Shown here piece after piece: positions 1 to 7,536 of a DNA stretch of 64,000 nt (position 1 is its first letter; every line of letters begins with the position of its first letter). Origin of the DNA: Lachnospiraceae bacterium (lineage in GTDB: Bacteria; Bacillota; Clostridia; Lachnospirales; Lachnospiraceae); assembly GCA_017455525.1 (NCBI GenBank), contig JAFTAP010000027.1:1-64000 (forward strand), given 5' to 3'. The notes beneath the pieces are model-generated. The model was not told the origin of the DNA, did not search any database, and worked only from the letters and a program-made list of their open reading frames with translations. Both the position numbers and the translations under genes were made by a program.

Positions 1-74
1 AATAGTATCCATACAGTTTTTCTCCTATGTGTTTTTTTGGCGATTAACATCATATTTGAATTACTGTATGCTGT

Positions 75-112
75 GAAGAGGGGGATCCACTCCCTCTTCC
101 TTTATTTATTCT
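75..112 (+). terminator. Rho-independent terminator for a plus-strand gene left of the window
   Basis: Arms GAAGAGGG and CCCTCTTC enclose a short loop and are followed on the plus strand by CTTTATTTATT. The T-rich side is on the plus strand, so it would end a rightward gene that finishes before the window. It also faces the minus-strand LRR gene ending at 207. Nothing else is recognisable between 1 and 206. Confidence 0.6.
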
Positions 113-206
113 GTTTGCCTACTAATATTTTACTGTAACCCATTATTAGTATACGTTCGCTATTATTAGTATTTTATATGAGTAAGTATCTAATCTGTAT
201 TTTGTG

Positions 207-968
207 TTATTTTTCATCTTCTACTACAAATTCAATATTATTTTCATTTGCATAAGACTCCATATCAGAACCCGCTGGGCCATAAAAAACAGGCTGACTT
301 GAGGAGCTATATTTCTTACATATATAATTTTTCAATGTATCACTTCCATGAAGAGAGATAGAGCCAATCGTGCCTGTAAGTTCTTGGATATTAGCTGCAT
401 CGAACTCGCATTTGGGCCAAATCAATTCTAGTGATTTGAATCCAAATGCTTGTCCGTCTAATTTTGTGAGTCTTCCTGGAAGTAAGACGCTGTCATCCTT
501 GTAGCTCTCAAATGCGTACTGACCTATTTCTAGCCTTATAGTATTTGAACTCTCAAATTCTAAATTTTCAATTTTAGTACGCTCGAAAGCACCTGCCCCG
601 ATTAATTCAACAGTTGATGGAATCTTTATACTTTCCATAGCAGTTTCTCTAAAGGCATATTCATCAATAGTTTTTAATCCCTCATTTAATGATATGTCTT
701 TGAGTCCTGAACCTCTAAACGCATCTTTCTCTATAATTTCAACATTATTTCCCAAAAGTACCGTAGATAAATTTGGGCATCTCCTAAAAGCTGAGGTTTT
801 AATTACTTTTACGCTATCAGGAATAATCACCTTAGATATATCTTTATTCTCCGAAAAGCAAGATTTTCCAATCTCGGTAACAGGCTTCTCTCCGACCATA
901 TCGATAACCTGCACTTCGCTACCCTGTCCTATATAGTTTTCGATTGAATAGCTCCCATCATTTAGCAT
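207..968 (-). CDS. BspA-type leucine-rich repeat protein (LRR_5), probably the C-terminal part of a frameshifted fusion
   Basis: This 253-residue protein consists of BspA/LRR_5 repeats of the type 'EIGKSCF...ISKVIIPDSVKVIKTSAF' running to about residue 190, then a divergent tail. It has no signal peptide or membrane segment. Its ATG overlaps the TAA of the upstream zinc-ribbon membrane gene, and AAGG lies 5 nt before the ATG, so coupled re-initiation is possible. Reading back from the ATG, the frame stays open (GFKVG before MLNDG) up to the A7 run at 984-990. There a -1 shift would fuse the LRR domain to the zinc-ribbon/TM protein. I infer that this was, or still is, one membrane-anchored LRR protein with its repeats outside the cell. 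Family assignment is firm; independent expression is uncertain. Confidence 0.75.
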   Translation of the reverse strand: MLNDGSYSIENYIGQGSEVQVIDMVGEKPVTEIGKSCFSENKDISKVIIPDSVKVIKTSAFRRCPNLSTVLLGNNVEIIEKDAFRGSGLKDISLNEGLKTIDEYAFRETAMESIKIPSTVELIGAGAFERTKIENLEFESSNTIRLEIGQYAFESYKDDSVLLPGRLTKLDGQAFGFKSLELIWPKCEFDAANIQELTGTIGSISLHGSDTLKNYICKKYSSSSQPVFYGPAGSDMESYANENNIEFVVEDEK

Positions 969-1309
969 TCCGACCTTAAAGCCTTTTTTTCGGCTTCTTC
1001 TTCCGCTGCGTCCTTCTTTTCCTCTTCAGCCCTTCTAGCTATTGATTCTTTTTGAGCCTGTTCTGACGCTACTTCACGCGCTGCCTTTGCCTCTTTTCTT
1101 TTTTGCGCAAGACTTATTTTAGACGGAATTAATAAAAGACTGCAAATAGCCACCGTTATTACTGTCGCGATTATAGGAAGAAGCACTCCTAATTTTTCTA
1201 TTAATGTTCTAGCTGCTTCTTTTATCATTTCATCTTCAAGGTTAGCCCCACATTTCGAACAAAAGAATTCACCTATCCTGTTTTCCATTCCACATTTTTT
1301 ACATTTCAT
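962..1309 (-). CDS. Zinc-ribbon, single-TM, coiled-coil protein
   Basis: The 115-residue product starts with a zinc ribbon (two CxxC knuckles, 'CKKCG' and 'CSKCG', residues 3-21). A hydrophobic segment follows at about residues 42-64 (VLLPIIATVITVAICSLLLI), then a charged Ala/Glu/Lys coiled coil. A cytoplasmic zinc ribbon followed by TM and an extracellular LRR or other sensor domain is a common Firmicutes layout, and here the LRR part lies immediately downstream in the -1 frame. The zero-frame end 'KKALRSEC' looks like an accidental tail. The gene sits in a minus-strand cluster after two other small unknown genes. Function is unknown; domain calls are visible directly. Confidence 0.7.
   Translation of the reverse strand: MKCKKCGMENRIGEFFCSKCGANLEDEMIKEAARTLIEKLGVLLPIIATVITVAICSLLLIPSKISLAQKRKEAKAAREVASEQAQKESIARRAEEEKKDAAEEEAEKKALRSEC
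983..989 (-). other. In-phase A AAA AAG slippery heptamer joining zinc-ribbon/TM frame to LRR frame
   Basis: The minus strand reads GCC GAA AAA AAG GCT TTA in the frame of the upstream gene, so the last six A of an A7 run plus G form the heptamer X XXY YYZ in the correct phase. A -1 slip continues as GGC TTT AAG GTC GGA ATG into the LRR frame without a stop, while the zero frame ends seven codons later. A AAA AAG is the most slip-prone heptamer known in bacteria. Programmed frameshifting, RNA polymerase slippage, a real mutation and a sequencing error would all look like this. Confidence 0.55.
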
Positions 1310-1323
1310 ATGCTTGTCCCCTT

Positions 1324-1683
1324 TTATAAGCTATCCCTGATACTATTTAATGATGCTGCTGCACTTGCAGTATTAAAAGCAGTAGCCACATTTGCTATAG
1401 CTGATATTTCCGCGAGCGAAGTTTGATATCTTTGTTGCTGTAAAATCTGTGCCTGCAGGTTTTCCATACGCATGCGATGCATTTCTTCTTCATACAGATT
1501 AACAGCATCTTTTATATTATTTGCCCTACTGTTATTTAAATAATCACAAAATTTATATACAGCAGTAGAATATCTATAGTTTGGCGGTACAAATGTCTGT
1601 ATTTGATCCCACCAGACTGAAATTATATCTTCTTCTTCTCTTTTTATCTTCTTAAGACTAATTTCTTCTTCAGCACAAAGCAA
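1324..1683 (-). CDS. Small coiled-coil protein of unknown function, start disturbed
   Basis: I do not recognise this family. The 119 residues hold an acidic N-terminal helix, a 'WWDQIQTFVPPNYRYS' stretch, a Gln-rich helix (QAQILQQQ) and an Ala/Ser-rich tail. The only in-frame start is a TTG (1681-1683) with a poor binding site. A better start is GTG at 1703-1705, which overlaps the TGA stop of the preceding gene as GTGA and has GGGGA five bases ahead. From that GTG the frame reaches this ORF only if the A7 run at 1692-1698 is shortened by one A. The real protein therefore probably starts MKEKRKELLCAEEE, with a one-base indel or slippage at the A7 run. Same cluster as its neighbours. Confidence 0.5.
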   Translation of the reverse strand: MLCAEEEISLKKIKREEEDIISVWWDQIQTFVPPNYRYSTAVYKFCDYLNNSRANNIKDAVNLYEEEMHRMRMENLQAQILQQQRYQTSLAEISAIANVATAFNTASAAASLNSIRDSL

Positions 1684-1701
1684 TTCTTTTCTTTTTTTCT
1701 T

Positions 1702-2016
1702 TCACGGGATTCCCCATATAAGAAATGCTGCTATAGGAACACCCACAACTACCAGCCAAAGTAACTTCATAAATGAAGGCGGATTATATATTATGACATC
1801 CTTATTGAAAGCAAAAAAACATATTAGAGCAATAACGGTTGTTCCTAAAGTGATTAGCAAGAGTTTTGTACTTGTTTCCTGCTTTAATTGCTGATATTTT
1901 TTTTGAGTCTTTTCCTCGTTATCTACTAATGTCTCAAATCTCTGTAGAGGTTCTACCAAGGGTTGTAAATAACTTAAAATCTCTTTTTTATCCATAGTTT
2001 CAATACTTGTTGTCAT
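1702..2016 (-). CDS. Small two-TM membrane protein of unknown function
   Basis: The 104-residue product has a polar, coiled-coil-prone N-terminal half (LQPLVEPLQRFETLVDNEEKTQKKYQQLKQE) and two hydrophobic segments, about residues 51-69 and 84-103. It ends abruptly after the second segment at a TGA. The downstream gene appears to start inside that stop (GTGA), suggesting translational coupling. It is the first gene of a minus-strand cluster that continues with the unknown 1324-1683 gene, the zinc-ribbon membrane gene and the LRR gene. A GGGAAGG binding site precedes the ATG. No function can be assigned; co-localisation hints at a membrane-associated complex. Confidence 0.6.
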   Translation of the reverse strand: MTTSIETMDKKEILSYLQPLVEPLQRFETLVDNEEKTQKKYQQLKQETSTKLLLITLGTTVIALICFFAFNKDVIIYNPPSFMKLLWLVVVGVPIAAFLIWGIP

Positions 2017-2150
2017 ATATTTCTACCTTCCCTTCATATCATATTTTTAAGCGTCATATCCATAATAAAACATCGTTTTTACCCTTTATATTTATCTTCC
2101 CTTAACACAAATTAACTATATATAATCATTACTAATTCTCAATTGCAATC

Positions 2151-2452
2151 TCATTGAGGTCTACTGTAAAAAGCGGTATATTGTGTGTCGTTATTATGGT
2201 TTGCTATGGCCATTGTCTCTATCCTCATCCCGGAATCCACATGCTTGAACATCAACTCGTCCACCGTTACTGTGAATGTCTCCCCAGTCTGTTCTATCCT
2301 CCCGCTCATACGGTAGGTGCTTTCTAAGTCATATCATTGACCTGCGCCTGGAGAGCCACTATCTGCTCGTCCATTTCCTGTACCTTGTCGCTGTTCCCGC
2401 ATGACGCAAGCAACAGAGCGGTCGTTGTTATTATTATCACTGTCTTCTTCAT
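2151..2452 (-). pseudogene. Small lipoprotein gene broken by a one-base deletion
   Basis: A strong AAAGGAGG site six bases before an ATG at 2450-2452 opens a lipoprotein signal peptide, MKKTVIIITTTALLLASCGN (lipobox LASC). A short coiled coil ending VALQAQVND follows. The frame then hits TAG. Shifting by -1 restores a sensible continuation (DLESTYRMSGRIEQTGETF...) that runs about 60 residues to a TGA at 2151. Adding one T near the junction would give VNDYDLESTYR, so a single base appears to be lost. Total length would be about 100 residues. The C-terminal part looks like a small beta domain of unknown family. Not slippery; either a real pseudogene or a sequence error. Confidence 0.6.
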
Positions 2453-2729
2453 ATCGTGCCTCCTTTTGTCTCCTTATCCACAGTTGATTATGCTACGTAA
2501 GGAGCTTAACAGTCAATGCTTTTGAAAATACCGTACACACAGCAGAAAGCTTCTATTATTACATTATATTCCCTAGGAAGATGGCAGACCAGAAGATTGC
2601 ATTTTTATCAATCCCGAATAAGATTGACTACCTCTTGTACTTCATTATGTCAAGGTAAATCCATCTGTCAAGAAAGAACCATGCCTGTGACATGATCCAA
2701 ATCGTTACATCGCATTTATGCTGCTTTTC

Positions 2730-3041
2730 TTACTTCTTGAACAGATCGCTGTGCGTGCCGGTTCTTGAAAGGTTAAGCACCAGCGTGTCATCCTCTGTGT
2801 AGTAGATCAGCAGCCAGTCAGGAAGGATATGGAGCTCCCTGTGCCCCTTCCAATCCCCACTCAGCTCATGATCATCGTAGTCATCGATCAGTTTCTGCTG
2901 CTGGTCTCCCTTGGCTATCATAAGGATCACCGCATCTATAAGACTGATGTCGTATCCCCGCTTCATTGCTAGTTTGTAGTCCTTCTTGAATCTGGATGTC
3001 CACTTTACTTTGTACTTATACTTCTCATACTTATCACTCAC
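2730..3041 (-). CDS. YafQ/RelE-family mRNA interferase toxin
   Basis: The 103-residue protein carries the YafQ-family signature: DDHELSGDWKGHRELHILPDW, then LIYY, then LSRTGTHSDLF at the C-terminus. The His in DDHEL, the His in RELHI, the Asp of PDW and the His of GTHSD match the catalytic residues known for YafQ. These toxins cut mRNA on the ribosome. Its ATG overlaps the stop of the antitoxin gene by four bases (ATGA), the classic order antitoxin then toxin. It is full-length for the family and appears intact. Confidence 0.9.
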   Translation of the reverse strand: MSDKYEKYKYKVKWTSRFKKDYKLAMKRGYDISLIDAVILMIAKGDQQQKLIDDYDDHELSGDWKGHRELHILPDWLLIYYTEDDTLVLNLSRTGTHSDLFKK

Positions 3042-3310
3042 TTCTTCAATTCCTCAAGCGCTTCTTCGGCACTGTATGCTTTAACCTTCGGATCCTTTGA
3101 TATCCTCTCCGCCTCCAGCATAGCCTCAACTGTCTCCCTGTTAGGCGTATCGAGGTTCACATCAAAAGGAAATCCTCCGACTCTTACAGCCTTTCTTAAA
3201 AAAACATTTATTGCTGTTCCAAGATTCATACCCAGTGCTCCAAATAACGCTTCACTCTGAGACCTCAGATCTGTATCTATCCGACAAGTGTAATTTGATG
3301 TAGTTGCCAT
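3038..3310 (-). CDS. RelB/DinJ-family antitoxin
   Basis: The 90-residue protein has the RelB/DinJ N-terminal ribbon-helix-helix (YTCRIDTDLRSQSEALFGALGMNLGTAINVFLRKAV), followed by the usual 'GGFPFDV' motif and a helical toxin-binding tail. It would bind its own promoter as a dimer and neutralise the toxin encoded immediately downstream. GGAGGTG five bases before the ATG supports the start. Promoter and operator are expected in 3311-3410, where a good sigma-A promoter is visible. Confidence 0.9.
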   Translation of the reverse strand: MATTSNYTCRIDTDLRSQSEALFGALGMNLGTAINVFLRKAVRVGGFPFDVNLDTPNRETVEAMLEAERISKDPKVKAYSAEEALEELKK

Positions 3311-3381
3311 TTCAGCACCTCCAATTATTAGTCATAAATTCATATACCAGGTCCAAAACACACATCGCTTCTCCGTAGTAA

Positions 3382-3410
3382 ATATTACACTATATGCACC
3401 TGTTTTGCAA
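3382..3410 (-). promoter_or_regulatory. Sigma-A promoter of the relB/yafQ-type operon
   Basis: On the minus strand TTGCAA (3405-3410) and TAATAT (3382-3387) are separated by 17 bp, about 70 bp upstream of the antitoxin start. Both hexamers match the consensus well. Confidence 0.6.
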
Positions 3411-3463
3411 TGCATTTATCAAAACGGGTGTGTTTCTATTTTTATGAACTGCAAAACCTGAAC

Positions 3464-3515
3464 ATAATAAAAATGCCTCCAACAGCTACCCGAAGTACTG
3501 TCAGAAGCATTTTTC
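3464..3515 (-). terminator. Terminator after the sugar isomerase gene
   Basis: On the minus strand a 15-bp stem (arms beginning AAATGCTTC and ending GCATTT, with a TTCG-containing loop) is followed by TTTTTATTATG. It lies 40 bases past the isomerase stop. The symmetric A/T flanks may let it work from both sides. Confidence 0.75.
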
Positions 3516-3553
3516 GTTTTTAATTGCAGACAAGCGTTCCCGCTAAGCCTTTA

Positions 3554-4921
3554 TTACCCCTTCAGCACCTTGAAGCCCATGTACCTTGAGAGTTCCTCTA
3601 TCTCCCTTGAGTAATCGCCGAAGGCAAGCACCTGGTGATGGCCGAAGCCTGCGAGGTTGTGCATGTATGTCCTTGCATCGTCCATCTGTATGTAATAATA
3701 AGGGCTGCAATATACCTCGTCATACTCGGTACGTATAACCTCACCTGTCTTCACGCAGATAGTGTCGCCCGCAGGATTGAAGCGGCCTAGAGTTACCTTG
3801 TCCTGTTCATTCTCTGTGAAGTCTACCTGAAGCTTTCCGCCGAAGCCCTGTCCCGTGAATGCCCAGAGCTTGTAGTTCAGAGGCTTCGTGCCATAGCCGT
3901 TCATCTGTAATGCGGGCACCGCATGGTGGATGCGGAGAAGTTCGTCTGTCTCATGGTTAGGATTGCCCATGAAGCAGGGACGGTTTCCAAGATACTGCAT
4001 GATGCACATAGCCATAAGTGCATTAAGATCTTCCTCGCAGCCACTGGGAATTCCCTCGTCCTTCATTATGGAGTGGCACATGCATGGCGTAAACTTCCTG
4101 TTCTGCGGTATCTCTGATGTACAGAGCTCGTGACAGGCTGTCGTGAACGCATTACACTGATATATGTCCATCATCTTCTTCGCAGCAAGGTAATACTTGA
4201 TGTCGTTTATAAACCAGTCGGTATTGACCTTTGTATCCTTTGAGCCGTTTATTATCTTATCAGCTATCGGCTTCGCATCCTCGTCCGTAATCTGATCCAT
4301 ATACTTTGTTATCTCATAGAAAGGAAGCTTGATGACCTCAAGGCCGTATTTCTGACGAAGCACCTCAGGATCTCGGATAAGGCTCTGTATGCCAAAGGTA
4401 GGCTGTGCGGCAGCAGAAAGACAGAGAACCCTCGTGCATGCGATAGCCTTGCGTACCCAGAGATAATGCAGTATCTCATTTAAATCCTGCATATCCATAG
4501 CGACGTAAGCCTCTACGCCTATATTATTGCAGTATGCGGCAAAATCAATACCCTCGTTGCCGTTCTGCATTATGACTATGGGCTTCTTATATCTCTCAAG
4601 CTTCGGTATGCGCCATCCCATACAAAGGAAGATGTCAGCCTTGTCCATATCCTTTTCTATTTCGGCGTACATTTCCTCCGATACCACAAACTTCTCCTCA
4701 TAACGGCAGTCGATCATCGGCATGAGTTCGACCTCCGGGATCACGTTCTTAAGCTCCTCTCCCATCTGCTTGAAAGTCTTATCCGCAGCGGCAGCCTCCG
4801 CTTCCTTTGTCATATCCTCCTTATGTCCCGCGCGGCACGGTCCCTCCCAGAAGTGGGAATGAACGAGACAGCCAACGATCGGGCGTACGACAAGCTTTTC
4901 TTCCATTGCTAATTTCTTCAT
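3554..4921 (-). CDS. L-fucose/L-arabinose isomerase-family sugar isomerase
   Basis: The 455-residue protein has the fold and motifs of the fucose/arabinose isomerase superfamily. An N-terminal 'GCLVHSHFWEGP' is followed by alternating alpha/beta segments, the 'CMCHSIMKDEGIPSGCEEDLNALMAM' stretch resembling the metal-binding acidic region, and a C-terminal 'AGFGHHQVLAFGDY' with the expected histidines. These enzymes interconvert aldoses and ketoses with Mn2+. The exact substrate cannot be read. AGGAGGG ten bases upstream fixes the ATG. No kinase or aldolase partner is adjacent. A palindrome at 4991-5006, matching those before the two giant surface genes, suggests regulation by a LacI/GalR- or CcpA-like repressor. 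A well-formed terminator follows. Confidence 0.8.
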   Translation of the reverse strand: MKKLAMEEKLVVRPIVGCLVHSHFWEGPCRAGHKEDMTKEAEAAAADKTFKQMGEELKNVIPEVELMPMIDCRYEEKFVVSEEMYAEIEKDMDKADIFLCMGWRIPKLERYKKPIVIMQNGNEGIDFAAYCNNIGVEAYVAMDMQDLNEILHYLWVRKAIACTRVLCLSAAAQPTFGIQSLIRDPEVLRQKYGLEVIKLPFYEITKYMDQITDEDAKPIADKIINGSKDTKVNTDWFINDIKYYLAAKKMMDIYQCNAFTTACHELCTSEIPQNRKFTPCMCHSIMKDEGIPSGCEEDLNALMAMCIMQYLGNRPCFMGNPNHETDELLRIHHAVPALQMNGYGTKPLNYKLWAFTGQGFGGKLQVDFTENEQDKVTLGRFNPAGDTICVKTGEVIRTEYDEVYCSPYYYIQMDDARTYMHNLAGFGHHQVLAFGDYSREIEELSRYMGFKVLKG

Positions 4922-4990
4922 TTCTTAATATCCCTCCTAAATCCTTAAACAAGAAAAAATCTTCAATGAATCCATTGTAGGTCTTTTTCT

Positions 4991-5006
4991 GCCGAAACGC
5001 TTCGCT
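4991..5006. promoter_or_regulatory. Imperfect palindrome, LacI/cre-like operator upstream of the sugar isomerase
   Basis: GCCGAAACGCTTCGCT is an imperfect 16-bp palindrome centred on CG, about 70 nt before the isomerase ATG. It matches the perfect palindrome before the second giant gene (63175-63190) at 13 of 16 positions. LacI/GalR-family operators and cre sites have this form. The link is inferred from similarity and matching spacing. Confidence 0.55.
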
Positions 5007-5069
5007 TTTCTTTTTAAGAATGTGTACTATCTTACGATAAAATACCGACAAACCACATAGAAATTACCT

Positions 5070-5357
5070 TTATGTTACATTGATCATCTCCATCAGCCTG
5101 TCCACCTCTCCCACGAAGTCCCTATGCACGGCAAAGCGGAAGAACATATCTCCCTTAACTCCTTTTATCACATAGTTATGATTCTCTATCTTAAAGAAAG
5201 GCTTCTTAAGCTGTCTTAGATACATAAAAGAGCCCTCCATGCACCTAAGAGACTCAATATCCTCATCAGAAAGAGGCTCCTCCGTGAGCAGATCAAAGGC
5301 GTCCCATCCTGATTCAGTGCAAGCCTCTAATGATTTTCTCCTGTCTGTAATCTTCAT
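5070..5357 (-). CDS. Small conserved protein coupled to the aminotransferase gene
   Basis: I do not recognise this 95-residue family. It has an acidic middle (EEPLSDEDIESLRCMEGSF), then 'YLRQLKKPFFKIENHNYVIKGVKGDMFFRFAVHRD' and an amphipathic C-terminal helix. There is no signal peptide. Its ATG overlaps the stop of the class V aminotransferase gene (ATGA), so it is translationally coupled to it and probably acts with it, for example in sulfur handling. That role is inference from position only. Confidence 0.65.
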   Translation of the reverse strand: MKITDRRKSLEACTESGWDAFDLLTEEPLSDEDIESLRCMEGSFMYLRQLKKPFFKIENHNYVIKGVKGDMFFRFAVHRDFVGEVDRLMEMINVT

Positions 5358-6481
5358 GCCAAAATCTCCCGCAATGCAATAAGTAGTGCATCAATATCTT
5401 CTTCCGTATTAAAATAAGAAAAGCTAACCCGAAGTGTTCCCTTATCTCCGCTCCCTATATGCTTATGAATAAGAGGTGCGCAATGAAGCCCCGCCCTCGT
5501 GACTACGCCGTAGCTATTCTGCAGAATATAGGCAAGATCTGACGGGGAAAGACTGTCCGTAATGAAGCTTACGACAGGTCCCCGATTAGCAAGTTTCTGT
5601 CCGATAACATGGACACCATTTATTCCCGATAATCCATCAAGAAGCTTATCCGCAAGCCCCCTCTCCTTATCAGAAATCTTATCAATCCCCTGTGACAATA
5701 CCCATTCCACGGCAGAAGATAAAGCCGCTATCCCCGGAGCATTCTGTGTTCCGACCTCATACTCATATTCCCCGTCCTCATAGACCACACGGCTCGAATC
5801 AAGCCCTGTCCCCCCATACTTCAAGGGCATACAGGACAGCCCATTCCTCACATAATATCCGCCTGTGCCCTGCACTCCCATGAGCGACTTATGTCCAGTA
5901 AAAGCAAGTGCATCCACGCCCCATTCATCAGCTCTTATATCAAGACAGCCCGCACTCTGCGAAGCATCAAGTATGAAGATAAGGCCATGCTTTCCAGCTA
6001 TCTCGCCAAAGGCCTTAACGTCCTGTATCGCCCCTGTCACGTTGGAGCAATGATTAAGTATGACCGCCCTGTAATCACCGCCGGAAACCTTCTCTTCAAA
6101 AAGCTCCGGCTCCACACATCCATTCTCGTCACAAGAAAGCAACGCCGGCTCGCCCTTTATCCCCGGCAGATTGTATAAGGGACGCAATACGCTGTTATGC
6201 TCCGTGACCGTAGTTATTATCTGCTCCGCCTTAATTCCCAGTCCCGAAATGACAGCATTAAGCCCCTCTGTAGATCCCGATGTGAAATAAATACGCTCCG
6301 CTTCCGATATCCCCATAAGAGACGCAAGTCTCCTACGGCATGTGCCGAAGATATCAGAGTTATCGACTACTCCCGCACTTCTGAACTGTCCCGAAGGCAG
6401 CGAATCAAGAGCGTCCATATATGCCTTCTTGACGCTATCAGGCTTCGGATATGAGGTTGCTGCATTATTGAGATATATCAA
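5354..6481 (-). CDS. Class V aminotransferase, cysteine desulfurase-like (NifS/CsdB type)
   Basis: The 375-residue protein begins with the family motif MIYLNNAATSYPKP. It has the PLP-lysine segment 'FTGHKSLMGVQGTGG' (Lys198), 'LDASQSAG' for cofactor binding, and 'GLHCAP' with the candidate persulfide Cys334 near the end. This fits the short NifS-like subgroup in Firmicutes that removes sulfur (or selenium) from cysteine. The first codon pair follows a short gap after the exporter gene. A small coupled gene lies immediately downstream. No scaffold gene is adjacent; sufU is 23 kb away. Family is firm, exact in vivo role is not. Confidence 0.88.
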   Translation of the reverse strand: MIYLNNAATSYPKPDSVKKAYMDALDSLPSGQFRSAGVVDNSDIFGTCRRRLASLMGISEAERIYFTSGSTEGLNAVISGLGIKAEQIITTVTEHNSVLRPLYNLPGIKGEPALLSCDENGCVEPELFEEKVSGGDYRAVILNHCSNVTGAIQDVKAFGEIAGKHGLIFILDASQSAGCLDIRADEWGVDALAFTGHKSLMGVQGTGGYYVRNGLSCMPLKYGGTGLDSSRVVYEDGEYEYEVGTQNAPGIAALSSAVEWVLSQGIDKISDKERGLADKLLDGLSGINGVHVIGQKLANRGPVVSFITDSLSPSDLAYILQNSYGVVTRAGLHCAPLIHKHIGSGDKGTLRVSFSYFNTEEDIDALLIALREILA

Positions 6482-6588
6482 TTTCTTTTCATCCCATTCA
6501 ACTGATATTATCCGATACTATATTTATCCGGTCCGTCTGCAAAGTAATAAGCCTCGTCTAAAACAAAAGCCTGCTTAAATCACAGGAT

Positions 6589-7446
6589 TTATATCACCAG
6601 CCCTGACAATTCGACGATCATCCCGCACACTGCCCCGAATAAATACAGCATTCCTGCTATCATAAGATTTTCCTTCAAGTGGTTATTAACTCTGAAAAGC
6701 ACTAAAAGCCCGACTCCCGCTCCTGTGAGGAGCCCTGCAAGCATAGCCCCTATGGATATGACTCCGTCAATATATAGCTGCGTCAATGCGACCGAGGCAC
6801 CGCAGTTAGGTATCAGCCCGATAAGCGCCGCTATAAGCTCTCCTACGACAGGCTTTCCCATCATGCTCCCACGTATCGCCTCAAGCCCCGCAAAATGCAC
6901 TATTATATTTATCACGAAGGTTATCGCTATTACAAATAAGAAAACATGAATAGTATGGACCAGAGCAGGCTTTATTATCCCCTCCTCGTCCTCGCAGCTG
7001 CAATGCTCCCTCTCGCATAGGCTCTCGATGTCCCATTCCTGACTAAACCTGCCCATAAGCCTTAAGCACAGATCGACGAGAAATCCTATGACTATGCCTA
7101 TCACAGCTTTGATCGCAAGTATCTTTATTATAAGCCGGATATCAGTCCTCTCGGATATCAGTATCGGAAGCATCTCGTCAGATGTCGAGAGATAGACCGC
7201 AAAGAGAGTGCCGATCGATATGACCCGTCCCGCATAGAGATTGGAAGCAGCCGCAGAGAAACCGCACTGCGGTACGGCCCCGAGCACTCCCCCGAATAAA
7301 GGACCGGCCGCTCCGCCCTTATGCAAAGCCTTCGCAAAGCTGTCGCCCGCCTTATGCTCCACATACTCCATAAGAAGATATGTCACAAAAAGGAAAGGCA
7401 GCAGCTTTACGGCATCTATTAATGTATCAAGAATTACATCCATCAT
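6589..7446 (-). CDS. Putative 10-TM heavy-metal exporter (ArsP_2/PF11449-like)
   Basis: The 285-residue integral membrane protein has two related halves, each with a conserved Pro-Cys-Gly segment: 'GAVPQCGFSAAASNLYAGRVISIGTL' and 'GLIPNCGASVALTQLYIDGVISIGAM'. A Cys/Glu/His-rich cytoplasmic loop (CEREHCSCEDEE) lies between them. This duplicated architecture with a loop matches the family annotated as putative 10-TM exporter or manganese transporter. The paired cysteines may contact a thiophilic metal or metalloid. No strong binding site precedes the ATG pair. It lies between the aminotransferase and the oxidoreductase on the same strand. Substrate unknown. Confidence 0.75.
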   Translation of the reverse strand: MMDVILDTLIDAVKLLPFLFVTYLLMEYVEHKAGDSFAKALHKGGAAGPLFGGVLGAVPQCGFSAAASNLYAGRVISIGTLFAVYLSTSDEMLPILISERTDIRLIIKILAIKAVIGIVIGFLVDLCLRLMGRFSQEWDIESLCEREHCSCEDEEGIIKPALVHTIHVFLFVIAITFVINIIVHFAGLEAIRGSMMGKPVVGELIAALIGLIPNCGASVALTQLYIDGVISIGAMLAGLLTGAGVGLLVLFRVNNHLKENLMIAGMLYLFGAVCGMIVELSGLVI

Positions 7447-7469
7447 ATCAGATCACTACTATCCCGGTT

Positions 7470-7498
7470 ATGGCACATGTCAAGGAAGCATGTGTCAT
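7470..7498. other. Inverted repeat between exporter and oxidoreductase genes
   Basis: ATGGCACATG and CATGTGTCAT can pair over 10 bp (one G-T) around a 9-base loop. No T-run follows on either strand, so it is not a standard terminator. It lies just upstream of the exporter start and could be an attenuating hairpin or an operator. Confidence 0.35.
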
Positions 7499-7536
7499 AA
7501 TCCTGCCAAGTCGGATTCGAAAATCCCGATGGATTT

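Noticed and set aside
1..135. Open plus-strand frame from the window edge to a TAA at about 135
   Set aside because: It runs straight through the strong terminator at 75-112 and has no start; more likely non-coding 3' flank of a gene outside.
2581..2658. 25-codon plus-strand frame MADQKIAFLSIPNKIDYLLY...
   Set aside because: Looks protein-like, but far too short to support, with a weak binding site; at most a fragment of a lost gene.
4821..5051. 76-codon minus-strand frame overlapping the isomerase start
   Set aside because: Out-of-frame shadow of the isomerase 5' end with no binding site; the region carries the isomerase leader and palindrome instead.
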